Source: Verrucomicrobiota bacterium (GTDB taxonomy: Bacteria > Verrucomicrobiota > Verrucomicrobiia > Limisphaerales > JAHDYP01). Taken from it: 35,258 nucleotides of DNA. Shown here piece by piece: positions 1-7,219 of this stretch. A program made the position numbers and the translations under genes. The DNA is taken from contig JAHDYP010000059.1 in assembly GCA_023383055.1 (NCBI GenBank), forward strand, positions 1 to 35,258, read 5' to 3'. The first letter of the stretch is position 1. Each line of letters starts with the position of its first letter. The notes beneath the pieces are model-generated. The model did no database searches and was not told the origin of the DNA. It worked only from the letters and a program-made list of their open reading frames with translations.

Positions 1-224
1 CCCAACTCTCCCAACAACCGGTCCACCCGCAGCCAGGCCGGCCGCCCTCCCGGTCGTTCCAGATATGCCGGGTAACTGCTCCATCGATACGCTCGCGGCG
101 GCTCCTCCGGCCGCAGCAAATTCGCCCGCACCGGATTCAGATGCACGTACTCGCACGCCGTCCGCAGGTGGTTGCCCATAACGAAGGGCTCAGTCCGATA
201 ATTGAAGAATCCTTCAGCGATCCG
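1..224 (-). pseudogene. RayT (REP-associated tyrosine transposase) C-terminal fragment, runs off the window edge
   Basis: Translating the minus strand from about 224 downwards gives an open frame with LRTACEYVHLNPVRANLL followed by YRWSSYPAYL. These are hallmarks of the C-terminal third of REP-associated tyrosine (Y1, IS200/IS605-like) transposases. The frame differs from that of the N-terminal fragment at 214-405, and the central part carrying the HxH metal-binding motif is not visible, so the gene is broken by a frameshift plus an internal loss. It is incomplete at the window start. RayT proteins act on REP palindromes, and one such palindrome lies nearby at 805-833. The family call is firm; which of the two N-terminal fragments it once belonged to is not known. 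Confidence 0.75.
183..210 (+). repeat. RayT-associated end-like motif, copy 3 (left arm of inverted repeat)
   Basis: The stretch reads gaagggctcagtccgataat and continues ttgaagaat. Bases 193-209 are a perfect 17-bp inverted match to 423-439. With copy 2 it flanks the transposase N-terminal fragment like the two ends of a small element. Related motifs starting GGGGTC and ending near ATTGA border RayT genes in other genomes, as far as I recall. Confidence 0.65.
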
Positions 225-405
225 CCTTTTGGTCAAGTCGATCGCGCCAGCGCGCCATCTCCCCAAGAGTCTCCAACAATCCAATCCGATCCTGGTCGTC
301 CCGGAAGATTGCTTCCCCGTGATCGCCCCGACTCATCAAGTGGTAAACGGCTCCGGGAAACTCGATTCGAGGCTTGCGCGGCATACGCGCCGCACCCTCC
401 GCCAC
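214..405 (-). pseudogene. RayT transposase N-terminal fragment
   Basis: This 63-residue minus-strand frame contains MPRKPRIEFPGAVYHLMSRG followed by DHGEAIFRDDQDR, the conserved N-terminus of RayT/IS200-like transposases. The natural start is probably the internal Met at 384 rather than the first one at 405. It stops after about 50 matching residues, before the HxH motif and the catalytic Tyr region, so it cannot be active. It lies between the inverted copies of the end-like motif (183-210 and 422-447). It is a decayed fragment, not a functional small protein. Confidence 0.75.
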
Positions 406-421
406 GGTTTCGATGGTGTCA

Positions 422-447
422 CTTCTTCAATTATCGGACCCCTTTAT
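422..447 (-). repeat. RayT-associated end-like motif, copy 2 (right arm of inverted repeat)
   Basis: Read on the minus strand this begins ataaaggggtccgataattg and continues aagaag. Seventeen of these bases (423-439) are the exact reverse complement of 193-209, so copies 2 and 3 point towards each other around the transposase fragment at 214-405. Confidence 0.65.
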
Positions 448-558
448 CATCGGGGAGCCAGACGATCGCGTCGTTCACGGTTCTGGTCGAGGCGAAGGAC
501 GATGCCGTGCCCTTCTATCCTATCAGAAGTATGGGTTCTTGCCGATCCTGGGTCAGCC

Positions 559-693
559 TCACCAGCTTATTCTGCCGATGAAGACCGTCGCCAAATCATT
601 CGCCACCGCCTCCCTCCGGTCGCCACGATTCATCAGATGGTAAACCGCTCCTGGATATTCGATACGAACCTTTCTCGCCACGCGCCAAACCAT
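559..693 (-). pseudogene. Second RayT transposase N-terminal fragment
   Basis: A 44-residue minus-strand frame starting at 693 contains ARKVRIEYPGAVYHLMNRGD then RREA, again the RayT N-terminus. It then diverges into unrelated sequence and stops. It is a separate copy from the 214-405 fragment (VRIEYPGAVYHLMNRGD versus PRIEFPGAVYHLMSRGD), so at least two transposase insertions or duplications decayed here. It is too short to be functional. The family assignment rests on the roughly 25-residue match. Confidence 0.7.
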
Positions 694-710
694 CCCCAAA
701 CCCAAGCGTT

Positions 711-736
711 GTGTCAATATGTGGGACTGACCCCTT
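711..736 (-). repeat. RayT-associated end-like motif, copy 1
   Basis: The minus strand begins aaggggtcagtcccacatat and continues tgacac. It shares the GGGGTC-AGTCC and ATTGA-like elements with the copies at 422-447 and 183-210, with a more diverged middle. It lies just upstream of the second transposase N-terminal fragment, as expected of a boundary motif. Confidence 0.5.
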
Positions 737-804
737 CATGGGGGAGGGGGGTCGTGTTGAACCGGTCGGGATGAAAGGCGGCCTGGGCCCTCACCTCACC
801 CCGG

Positions 805-833
805 CCCTCCCCTCCCGCGGGGAGCGGAGAGGG
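805..833. repeat. REP-like GC-rich palindrome
   Basis: Outer arms ccctc (805-809) and gaggg (829-833) enclose inner arms ctccc (812-816) and gggag (820-824) around a 3-nt loop. It is preceded by ctcaccccggccct, a context common to intergenic REP-type repeats in many GC-rich genomes. It lies beside RayT remnants and downstream of the 919-1746 gene, so it could also act as that gene's transcription end, although no T tract follows. Confidence 0.5.
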
Positions 834-918
834 AGAAACGTTGGACGCGTCGGGTTGACGTGATCGGAGTTTAACGTGGAGTTTAATGGGGCTACGAAGA
901 AGCGGCGCGACAGGAAGT

Positions 919-1746
919 TCAGGCGCCGGGCAGGCCGATGATCGCGCGGGCTTCGGCGGGGGAGGCGGGGTCGCGTCCAGCGGCCCGGGCCAGGCGGACG
1001 ACGCGTTCGATCAACCGGGCGTTGGTGGCCAGGTCGCGCCGATCGGGATCCATCCAGAGGTTGTCTTCGAGGCCGACGCGGACGTGGCCGCCCATCGTCA
1101 CGGCGAGGGCGTTCATGGGGAACTGGTGGCGGCCGATGCCGGCGACGGACCAGGTGGTTTGGGGTGGGAGAGCTTCGACCAGGGTGACGAGGTTGCGGGG
1201 GGAGGCGGCGGCGGTGCCGCGCGAGCCGAGGAGAATGTTGGCATAGCAGGGGCTTGAAACGATGCCGCGGGGGATGAGGTGATCGCGGACGAAATCGATC
1301 ATGCCGAGGTCGAAGAACTCGAGTTCGGGCATGATGCCGCGCTGTTGCATGGCGGTGGCGAGGCGGACGATCATTTCGGGTTCGTTGACCGACGCGCTTT
1401 TGGCGAAGTTCAAGGAGCCGGGGGTGAGCGAGCCGAAATCGGGTTGGCACTCGAGCACGGCCGCGCGTTTGTCGAACTCGGGCCAGAGCCGGCCGCTGGT
1501 TGAGCCGGAGATGAGCAGGCCCGGGCAAGCGGCGCGGATGCCGTCGATGATGGCGCGGTAGATGTCGGGATGCCAGGTGGGGCGGGCGGAGGCGTCGCGG
1601 GCATGGACATGGATGATGGCGGCGCCGGCGTTGTGGCAGCGGACGGCTTCGGCGACGATTTGATCCGGGGCAACGGGGAGGGAGGCATTGTCGGCCGGCA
1701 TGGGGACCATGCCGGTGACGGCGGCGTTGATGATCAGTTTCCGCAT
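919..1746 (-). CDS. BKACE-family beta-keto acid cleavage enzyme (DUF849)
   Basis: The product (275 aa) belongs to the beta-keto acid cleavage enzyme family (DUF849, related to 3-keto-5-aminohexanoate cleavage enzyme Kce). These Zn-dependent TIM-barrel enzymes condense a beta-keto acid with acetyl-CoA to give acetoacetate and a new CoA ester. Family marks seen are the N-terminal MRKLIINAAVTG, the metal-ligand segment IIHVHARD, a FDLG segment in mid-protein, and the C-terminal GGHVRVGLEDNLW. I chose ATG at 1746 because the family begins there; a longer frame upstream would run into the preceding gene. It is 40 bp downstream of the NeuD-like acyltransferase on the same strand, which suggests co-transcription with a glycan cassette. 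The substrate cannot be told from sequence. Confidence 0.88.
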   Translation of the reverse strand: MRKLIINAAVTGMVPMPADNASLPVAPDQIVAEAVRCHNAGAAIIHVHARDASARPTWHPDIYRAIIDGIRAACPGLLISGSTSGRLWPEFDKRAAVLECQPDFGSLTPGSLNFAKSASVNEPEMIVRLATAMQQRGIMPELEFFDLGMIDFVRDHLIPRGIVSSPCYANILLGSRGTAAASPRNLVTLVEALPPQTTWSVAGIGRHQFPMNALAVTMGGHVRVGLEDNLWMDPDRRDLATNARLIERVVRLARAAGRDPASPAEARAIIGLPGA

Positions 1747-1786
1747 AGACTTGCCGGAGGATGATGGCCGTGGTTTGGCGGGCGCT

Positions 1787-2443
1787 TTATTTTCCCTCAA
1801 TTCCTTCGCGAACGACTTTGGCGGGCACGCCCACCGCGAGCACGCGGTCGGGAAGGTCATGGGTGACCACCGCGCCGGCGCCGACGACGCTGTGGGCGCC
1901 GATCGTGACGCCGTCGACGATGACGGCGCCGATGCCGAGATAGGTGTGGTGGCCGATGTGACAGTTGCCGGCCAGTTGAACGCCCGGTTGGAGGGTCGCG
2001 TAATCCTCGATGACCGTGTGATGTCCGATGGTCACGCCGCGGTTGATCTGGACGTAAGAACCGATCGAGGTGTAGCCGGCGACGATGGAGCCGACGTTGA
2101 TGCTGACGCCATGGCCGAGGGTGGATTTGCGCGACACATAGCCGGTGGGATGAACCAGCGTGAGAAAATCGAAACCCATGCGTTTGACCGGTTCGATGAA
2201 CCGGTCGCGGAACGTGGTCGAGAGGCTGCAGATGACGGCGTGGGTCGTCGCGAATGGGGCGATGTCGTCGATCCAGTAGATCGGGAGCCCTTCCATGGAG
2301 TCGCGGCAGCGGTCCCGATCGAGGTTCTCCACAAAGCCGGTCACGTGGAACCCGGGGAGGTCCGAGAAGGCATCGGCGAAGACGAGGGCATAGGGGCGCG
2401 TGCCCAGGATCAGCAGCGGTTTAAGGGGAGCGCATCGGTTCAT
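1787..2443 (-). CDS. NeuD/PglD-type sugar O/N-acyltransferase (hexapeptide repeat)
   Basis: This 218-aa protein has the two-part NeuD/PglD layout. An N-terminal Rossmann-like part opens with LLILGTRPYALVFADA. A C-terminal left-handed beta-helix of hexapeptide repeats spans roughly residues 100-205 (for example YTSIGSYVQINRGVTIGHHT) and ends in the family signature AVGVPAKVV. Such enzymes transfer an acyl group from an acyl donor to an amino or hydroxyl group of a nucleotide sugar or sialic-acid-like sugar. The start overlaps the stop of the aminotransferase gene by four bases (ATGA), implying translational coupling. Aminotransferase plus acyltransferase is the classic pair for making an N-acylated amino sugar. 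The exact substrate is inference. Confidence 0.87.
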   Translation of the reverse strand: MNRCAPLKPLLILGTRPYALVFADAFSDLPGFHVTGFVENLDRDRCRDSMEGLPIYWIDDIAPFATTHAVICSLSTTFRDRFIEPVKRMGFDFLTLVHPTGYVSRKSTLGHGVSINVGSIVAGYTSIGSYVQINRGVTIGHHTVIEDYATLQPGVQLAGNCHIGHHTYLGIGAVIVDGVTIGAHSVVGAGAVVTHDLPDRVLAVGVPAKVVREGIEGK

Positions 2444-3618
2444 GGTGCGGGGGTCTCGACAGGCTGAAGCTCGACCGGATCCGCGGCCGCGCCCCGGCTG
2501 ATGGCGGGTGAATTCGCGAAGTCCCGCAGGGCCAGGATAACCTGGTCCTGGTCAGCGTCGGCAAGTGCGGTGTGGAGCGGGAGCGAGAGTAATTGCCCGG
2601 CCAATTGCTCGGTGACGGGCAGGGGGCGGTGGAACGGACGAAAGGCCGGCTGGAGATGGTTGGGGAGATAATGGACGCCGCAAAAGATGCCGCGCTGGCG
2701 GAGCCAAAGGTAGAGCGGATCGCGGAGGTTCCGCGTGACGCGGAGGACGTAGAGATGCGGGATATCGTCCGGTAGACATCGGGTTACGGGCTGCAAGAAC
2801 TCGAGTGGCGCGCAGGCGGCGTCGTAGCGGCGGGCGAGGGTGCAGCGGCGTTGGCGGAAGGATTCCAGGCGATCGAGTTGTTGCAGGCCGATGGCGGCAT
2901 GGATGTCCGAGAGATGATAGCGATAGCCCGGGCCGAGGACCTGGTACGACCAGGGGCGTTCACGATCCTGGCGGCACCAGGTATCGGCTTCGATGCCGAG
3001 GTAGCGAGCCCGGCGCATGCGCTCCGCCAGGAGAGCATCGTTGGTGGCCACGGCGCCGCCTTCGCCGCAGGTGATGTTTTTGTTGGCTGAAAAGGAGAAA
3101 CAGGCGGCGTGAGTGACCCGGGCGGGTGGGGCGGGCGGGCGTCGGCTGCCGAAGGCATGGGCGGCGTCCTCAATGAGAGCGAGGCCGTGGAGGTCGGCGA
3201 GTTTCCCCAGGGGATGGAGATCGCAGATCAACCCGGCAAAGTGAACGGGGAGGAGGGCGCGGGTGTGGGAGGTGAGGCAGTGGGCGACGTCGACGGGAGA
3301 AAGGGTGAGCGTGGCGGGGTCGACTTCGGCAAAGACGGGTCGATAGCCGGCCATCAGCACGGCTTGGACCGTGGCGGCGAAGGTGAGGGAAGGCAGGATG
3401 ACCTCGGTGCGGTCGTCGCGGTCCAGGGCGGCGAGGGCCAGGTGCAGGGCGGCGGTGCCGTTGGCGGTGGCGACGACGTGGTTGGTGGCCAGCAGTGGTT
3501 GGAGGCGCAGTTCAAACTCGGCGGTGACGGGGCCCATGCCGACCCATTGCGACCGCACGACGCGGGCGACGGCCTCGGCTTCGCGGTTACCGAGGTCGGG
3601 GCGTGAGACGAGGATCAT
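2440..3618 (-). CDS. DegT/DnrJ/EryC1/StrS-family PLP aminotransferase
   Basis: This sugar aminotransferase (392 aa from ATG 3618) is a fold-type I PLP enzyme that converts a keto nucleotide sugar to an amino sugar. Visible motifs are the N-terminal WVGMGPVTAEFE, the cofactor-binding TANGTAALHLAL, PSLTFAATVQA, the PLP-ring Asp in LIEDAAHAFG, and the Schiff-base lysine in CFSFSANKNITCGEGGAV (about residue 180). A start six codons earlier (3636) is possible, but MILVSRPDLG looks like the usual N-terminus. Its 5' end overlaps the glycosyltransferase gene by about 30 bp and its 3' end overlaps the acyltransferase gene by 4 bp, so the three genes form a tight operon. Confidence 0.92.
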   Translation of the reverse strand: MILVSRPDLGNREAEAVARVVRSQWVGMGPVTAEFELRLQPLLATNHVVATANGTAALHLALAALDRDDRTEVILPSLTFAATVQAVLMAGYRPVFAEVDPATLTLSPVDVAHCLTSHTRALLPVHFAGLICDLHPLGKLADLHGLALIEDAAHAFGSRRPPAPPARVTHAACFSFSANKNITCGEGGAVATNDALLAERMRRARYLGIEADTWCRQDRERPWSYQVLGPGYRYHLSDIHAAIGLQQLDRLESFRQRRCTLARRYDAACAPLEFLQPVTRCLPDDIPHLYVLRVTRNLRDPLYLWLRQRGIFCGVHYLPNHLQPAFRPFHRPLPVTEQLAGQLLSLPLHTALADADQDQVILALRDFANSPAISRGAAADPVELQPVETPAP

Positions 3619-4774
3619 GGCGGGTTTTGGACACATCGGGACATGGCGCGAGCTCGCGGAGTTGATCGATCGTTGCGGCCAAGGTCAGGCGAGTCTGGCA
3701 AATCCGGGTGGCACTGTCCACCAGGCGTTGGCGTTCGGCCTCGTCGTGGAGCAACCGGGCGAGGGCGGCGGGTAGATCGCTGACGAGGGCGGAAAGGTAG
3801 TCGCGTCCGGGGACGTAGGGCTCCGTATCGTCCATTGGTTCGCTGGCGACGGCGGCGCCGCAGAGGGTGGCGAGGTGAAACCGGATCCAGGCGGGGTTCC
3901 AGGGGTAGTTGTGGAGGTTCACCAACACCCGGGTGCGGTTCAGGAGCTCGGTTCTGGCGTTACCGTAGCAATCGCCGGTGACTTCCATGACCCGCAGTTG
4001 GCGATCCTGAAGGGCCGCGCGCAACCGTGGCCAGAGGTGCGGGCGCCGTCCATGCCGGGTTCGGCCGAGAAACAGGACGTCGAGGTCGCGGGTCAGTTGG
4101 AGGCGATGTCCCAGGGCGGGGTAAGCGGGGACGGGTAGAAACGCGGCAGGGCAGTGGTGGCGGGCGAGAAACCGCTGGCGTTGTTGGGTGCTTACGGCGA
4201 GCCGATCGATCCAGCCTTCGGCGAGGCCGGATCGGATCCAGTGCCACGCCTGGAAGCAGGCCCGGATCTGGGGCCAATCCACATCCGGCCAGCGCCAGCC
4301 GGGAGACGCGAGCATGGCCCGGAGGGCACGGGTGTAACCGGGACGTGAGAGTTGCTTGTAGGTCCAGTTCCGGAACTTCGCGCTCAGGCGCGTGATTTGG
4401 CCGGAGAAGGTGGATGCCGGTGGTGGAATGGCGCCTGCCTGGAGCCGGTCGCGCCAGCCGGCGGCGCTCAATCCGATTTGTTCGGCCGCTGCGGGGGTCT
4501 CCTCCGGCGGGAGCGGATCCATCTGCCAGAGGATGGTGCGCGGCCGACGCGCGGTTGCCCGGGGGAGCATTTGCCGGTAGGCGGGGAAGTTGGCCACGTT
4601 GACCAGCAGCAAGAGCAGATCGGCATCGAAGCCGGCGGAGTCACCGTCGCGAACCCGGCGGACGCTTACGCCCTGGGCTTCGAGGGCATCGGCGATGGCG
4701 GACGCCAATTCGGATTCCATCGGGACTTCGGCCCTTTGGAGTGCGACCGCCCAGGTTGGGGTTGGGGTGGACAC
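3587..4774 (-). CDS. CgeB-like glycosyltransferase (group 1, GT-B type)
   Basis: This soluble 395-aa protein resembles the CgeB/Glyco_trans_1_2 group of glycosyltransferases, which have a spore-maturation CgeB-like GT-B fold. The C-terminal half has DVLFLGRTRHGRRP, VLVNLHNYPWNPAWIRFH, and then LCGAAVASEP and YVPGRDYLSAL, the typical end region where donor binding occurs. The visible start is GTG at 4774; an ATG at 4720 (MESELASAIADAL) with an AAAGGG stretch upstream is an equally credible start. It heads the putative glycan operon with the aminotransferase and acyltransferase downstream. No membrane segment is seen. The family call is good; donor and acceptor are unknown. Confidence 0.78.
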   Translation of the reverse strand: MSTPTPTWAVALQRAEVPMESELASAIADALEAQGVSVRRVRDGDSAGFDADLLLLLVNVANFPAYRQMLPRATARRPRTILWQMDPLPPEETPAAAEQIGLSAAGWRDRLQAGAIPPPASTFSGQITRLSAKFRNWTYKQLSRPGYTRALRAMLASPGWRWPDVDWPQIRACFQAWHWIRSGLAEGWIDRLAVSTQQRQRFLARHHCPAAFLPVPAYPALGHRLQLTRDLDVLFLGRTRHGRRPHLWPRLRAALQDRQLRVMEVTGDCYGNARTELLNRTRVLVNLHNYPWNPAWIRFHLATLCGAAVASEPMDDTEPYVPGRDYLSALVSDLPAALARLLHDEAERQRLVDSATRICQTRLTLAATIDQLRELAPCPDVSKTRHDPRLTPRPR

Positions 4775-4826
4775 CGCGGGTTCAGAAGTACCGGATCGAG
4801 GTGCGAAGGCAAGCTTGGGAAAGGAC

Positions 4827-4893
4827 GGGGAATGGGGAATGGGGATTGGGGATTTCGGATTTTCGATTGGGGGTTTTAGATTGGGGTTTGGGG
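4827..4893 (+). repeat. G-quadruplex-like intergenic G-run repeat
   Basis: Seven runs of four or five G occur at 4827-4830, 4834-4837, 4841-4844, 4848-4851, 4869-4873, 4883-4886 and 4890-4893. The first four are separated by exactly three bases (AAT, AAT, ATT), a textbook quadruplex pattern on the plus strand. The tract lies between ubiE and the glycosyltransferase gene and enters the last codons of ubiE, whose final residues (NPQTPI) are encoded by it. Confidence 0.75.
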
Positions 4894-5634
4894 ATTGGAC
4901 AGGGACGGTTTGCGGGCAACGGTGAGGCTCATGATGCCGCCCAGGATGTTGGTGGTATGCGGTTCGGTCCAGCCGGCGTTGCGGAGCAGTCCGCCCATGC
5001 CCGCCTGCGCCGGGTATTGGTGGAGCGATTCGAGGATATAACGGTAGCTCTCGGCGTCGCCGCAGAAGAGTTTACCGAAGAGCGGCACGACCAGGCGCAG
5101 GTAGGCGAAGTAAAGAACACGCCAGGGTGCGGCGGTGGGTTTGCCAAAGTCCAGCACCAGGAGCCGTCCGCCGGGACGGGTCACACGATGGAACTCGCGG
5201 GCAGCCAGATCCAGGTCGGCGAGGTTGCGCAGTCCGTAGGCGATGGTCACCACATTGGCCGATGCGTCCCGCACCGGCAATCGCAGCGCGTCGCCGCGGA
5301 CGAACAGCGGCGGGGGCGGTTGGCCGGGCGGGGTGGTGAGCCGGCGTGCGCGGCGGCCGGCGGCGGCGAGCATGGGGGCGCTGAAATCGATGGCCAGGAC
5401 GCGGCCCTGGGCGTTGCGGAGACCGAACGCGATGTCGCCGGTGCCGCAGCAGATATCGAGGGCGGTTGCTCCCGGCACGACCTGGGCGCGACGGATCATT
5501 TGTCGTTTCCAGTGGCGGTGCAGGCCGAAGCTCTGGAGATCGTTGATCAGGTCGTAGCGGGAGGCAATGGCGTTGAAGAGCGCTTCGACCCGCGAAGCGC
5601 GTGCTTCACCCGGCTGATAATAGCGGTTTGCCAT
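4876..5634 (-). CDS. menG: Demethylmenaquinone/ubiquinone C-methyltransferase UbiE/MenG
   Basis: This 252-aa class I SAM-dependent methyltransferase performs the C-methylation of demethylmenaquinone (or the ubiquinone precursor) in the membrane-associated late step of quinone synthesis. Visible motifs are FNAIASRYDLINDLQSFG near the N-terminus, the SAM-binding DICCGTGDIAFG (about residue 60), VTIAYGLRNLAD, and PGGRLLVLDFGKP, all diagnostic of UbiE/MenG. The length matches the family. In Verrucomicrobiota the quinone is normally menaquinone, so menG is the likelier role. It stands alone on the minus strand, with 108 bp to the VTC gene upstream and a G-run repeat at its 3' end. Confidence 0.93.
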   Translation of the reverse strand: MANRYYQPGEARASRVEALFNAIASRYDLINDLQSFGLHRHWKRQMIRRAQVVPGATALDICCGTGDIAFGLRNAQGRVLAIDFSAPMLAAAGRRARRLTTPPGQPPPPLFVRGDALRLPVRDASANVVTIAYGLRNLADLDLAAREFHRVTRPGGRLLVLDFGKPTAAPWRVLYFAYLRLVVPLFGKLFCGDAESYRYILESLHQYPAQAGMGGLLRNAGWTEPHTTNILGGIMSLTVARKPSLSNPQTPI

Positions 5635-5742
5635 GCGAGCTCAAAGGGACCGGGGCGACGTTGTCGGACCGTTTGTCCTTGGCCACGGTGCGGAGGGTAG
5701 CGAAGGCGGCGGAGGATGCCAAGAGCCTGGTGCGGTCCGTTC

Positions 5743-6474
5743 TCAGGCGGCGCCGTGGAGGTATTCGATGCCGAGGACGTATTTGGAGCAGCGCTGGAGG
5801 CGGAAGGGAAAGGCGTTGGTAACGGCGGCGGCGGTTTCGGCGTGGCGGGCGTCGAATTTCAGCTCGAGGATCACGAGCTCGGAGGGATCGTGCGGGCCGT
5901 CGGTGCCGTCAGTTGTCAGGCGGGCGCCGTGGAATTCGAGTTGACCATCCACGGTGAGCCGAAACCGGCCGTCGGCGCTCCGCAGGTAATGGCGTTGGTA
6001 GCGATTGACCAGGACGGGCCGCAGCTGGTGGAGGCGGGAGCGGAGCGGAGCGGGCAGGCCGGCGCGGTCGAAGAAGGCGGCGAGTTCGCCGTGGTCGATC
6101 GAGCCATTGAGGTGGAGCGGCGGCAGTGGGTAAGCCAATTTGGCGCTGACGAGGCCGCGTTTGAGTTTTTGTTCGAGCGTGGGTTTGGCGATGGGGCCGC
6201 GGAGGGGTCCGTACCAACGGACGCGGGTTTTGACCCGATGCGCGGCGCCGCCGACATGCTCGTGGTAATTGTGGAGCGACTGCGTGTCGAGGTAGACGTT
6301 GTTGATGAGCCGAGGCGGGTAGGCTTCGCGGAACGCGGCGGGGTGCCGGCGGATCACGGCAAGGACTTCCGGCACGGAGCGGCCGCGGATCACGAACTTG
6401 CGTTCGTAGCGCCACTGCGGTGTTCCGTTCGTTTCCGGGCGATCCACGGGTTTGATGGGTGAGGCGGTGTTCAC
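5743..6474 (-). CDS. VTC-domain (polyphosphate polymerase-like) protein
   Basis: This 243-aa protein is a stand-alone VTC domain, the catalytic tunnel-fold domain of eukaryotic polyphosphate polymerase Vtc4. Seen are the N-terminal WRYERKFVI, NNVYLDTQSLHNYHEHVGG, VKTRVRWYG, LEQKLKRG, the basic NRYQRHYLR, LTVDGQL, and the acidic LVILELKFD. These supply the alternating basic and acidic residues of the tunnel. It is the third gene of the CotH-like / DUF4956 / VTC set, 24 bp after DUF4956. This trio is a recurring bacterial neighbourhood, but the function of the set is not established. Catalysis of polyphosphate synthesis here is inferred from the fold only. Confidence 0.87.
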   Translation of the reverse strand: MNTASPIKPVDRPETNGTPQWRYERKFVIRGRSVPEVLAVIRRHPAAFREAYPPRLINNVYLDTQSLHNYHEHVGGAAHRVKTRVRWYGPLRGPIAKPTLEQKLKRGLVSAKLAYPLPPLHLNGSIDHGELAAFFDRAGLPAPLRSRLHQLRPVLVNRYQRHYLRSADGRFRLTVDGQLEFHGARLTTDGTDGPHDPSELVILELKFDARHAETAAAVTNAFPFRLQRCSKYVLGIEYLHGAA

Positions 6475-6498
6475 GGTCGGGTCCCGCGCGCGGGTGGG

Positions 6499-7185
6499 TC
6501 AGGCCACCAGGCCGCGGTCTTCGAGGCAACTGACTTTGACGCCCTGGCAGAGCTCGCGCAGGCGCTGGGTGAATTGTTCGAGTTTGGCCAGCTCCCGGAA
6601 GTCGACGAGGAACGAAGCTTCGAGTTGATCCGGGGACTCGTCCAGTCGCCGCAGGCTGGCGCGGGCGCCGGCGGCGTTGAGGGCTTCGAGGATCTGTCCG
6701 GCGCTGAGGGCGCCCGAGCCCGGGCTCGAGACGGTGACGTAAAGGTTTGGCTGGGGCGGGGCCTGTTGGAAGAGGCTGCGGATGACGACCAGGCCGAGGA
6801 TGACGGCGAGCGCGACGAGGGTGGCAAGGGCCTGGCCGGCGCCGAGACCAAGGCCGATGGCGATGGCGAGGAAGAGAAAGGCCAGTTCCTCGGGTTCCTT
6901 GATGGCGGCCCGGAATCGCACGATCGAGAGGGCGCCCACCAGGCCGAGGGAGAGGGCGAGCGACGATTTGACGATGCTGATGATCAGCGTGGTGGTGACG
7001 GTCAGCAGGAGAAAATTCCGGGCGAAGAGCTTGCGGTTGGAGAGGGACTGGCCGAAGCGGGCGTAGACCTGGCCGAGCACGACGCCGAGGAGCGCCGCCA
7101 GGGCGAGGCTAAGCACAAAGCCGGGCAGCGAACTGAGTGTGGTTGGACTGGCGAACATTTCGGTCAAGGATTGCTGGAGTTGCAT
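6499..7185 (-). CDS. DUF4956 integral membrane protein
   Basis: This 228-aa protein has an N-terminal membrane part with about four hydrophobic segments between residues 20 and 135 (for example LPGFVLSLALAALLGVVLG and ATLVALAVILGLVVI). A soluble tail of about 90 residues follows. The conserved DUF4956 stretch GLVGALSIVRFRAAIKEPEE between membrane segments is unmistakable. It is sandwiched between the CotH-like and VTC genes with gaps of 34 and 24 bp. Members probably anchor or channel for the VTC partner, which is inference from neighbourhood. The soluble tail resembles a small ferredoxin-like fold, but I cannot confirm this. Confidence 0.88.
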   Translation of the reverse strand: MQLQQSLTEMFASPTTLSSLPGFVLSLALAALLGVVLGQVYARFGQSLSNRKLFARNFLLLTVTTTLIISIVKSSLALSLGLVGALSIVRFRAAIKEPEELAFLFLAIAIGLGLGAGQALATLVALAVILGLVVIRSLFQQAPPQPNLYVTVSSPGSGALSAGQILEALNAAGARASLRRLDESPDQLEASFLVDFRELAKLEQFTQRLRELCQGVKVSCLEDRGLVA

Positions 7186-7219
7186 ACGAGGGATCGGGGT
7201 GGGTTGGGTTTAGGTCAAA

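Noticed and set aside
791..1528. A minus-strand frame of 245 codons rich in Arg and Pro overlapping the BKACE gene
   Set aside because: Arg/Pro-rich frameshift shadow; the BKACE frame has conserved motifs throughout.
1746..1860. N-terminal extension of the BKACE frame to 1860
   Set aside because: It would overlap the acyltransferase gene, and the family N-terminus MRKLIINAAVTG starts at 1746.
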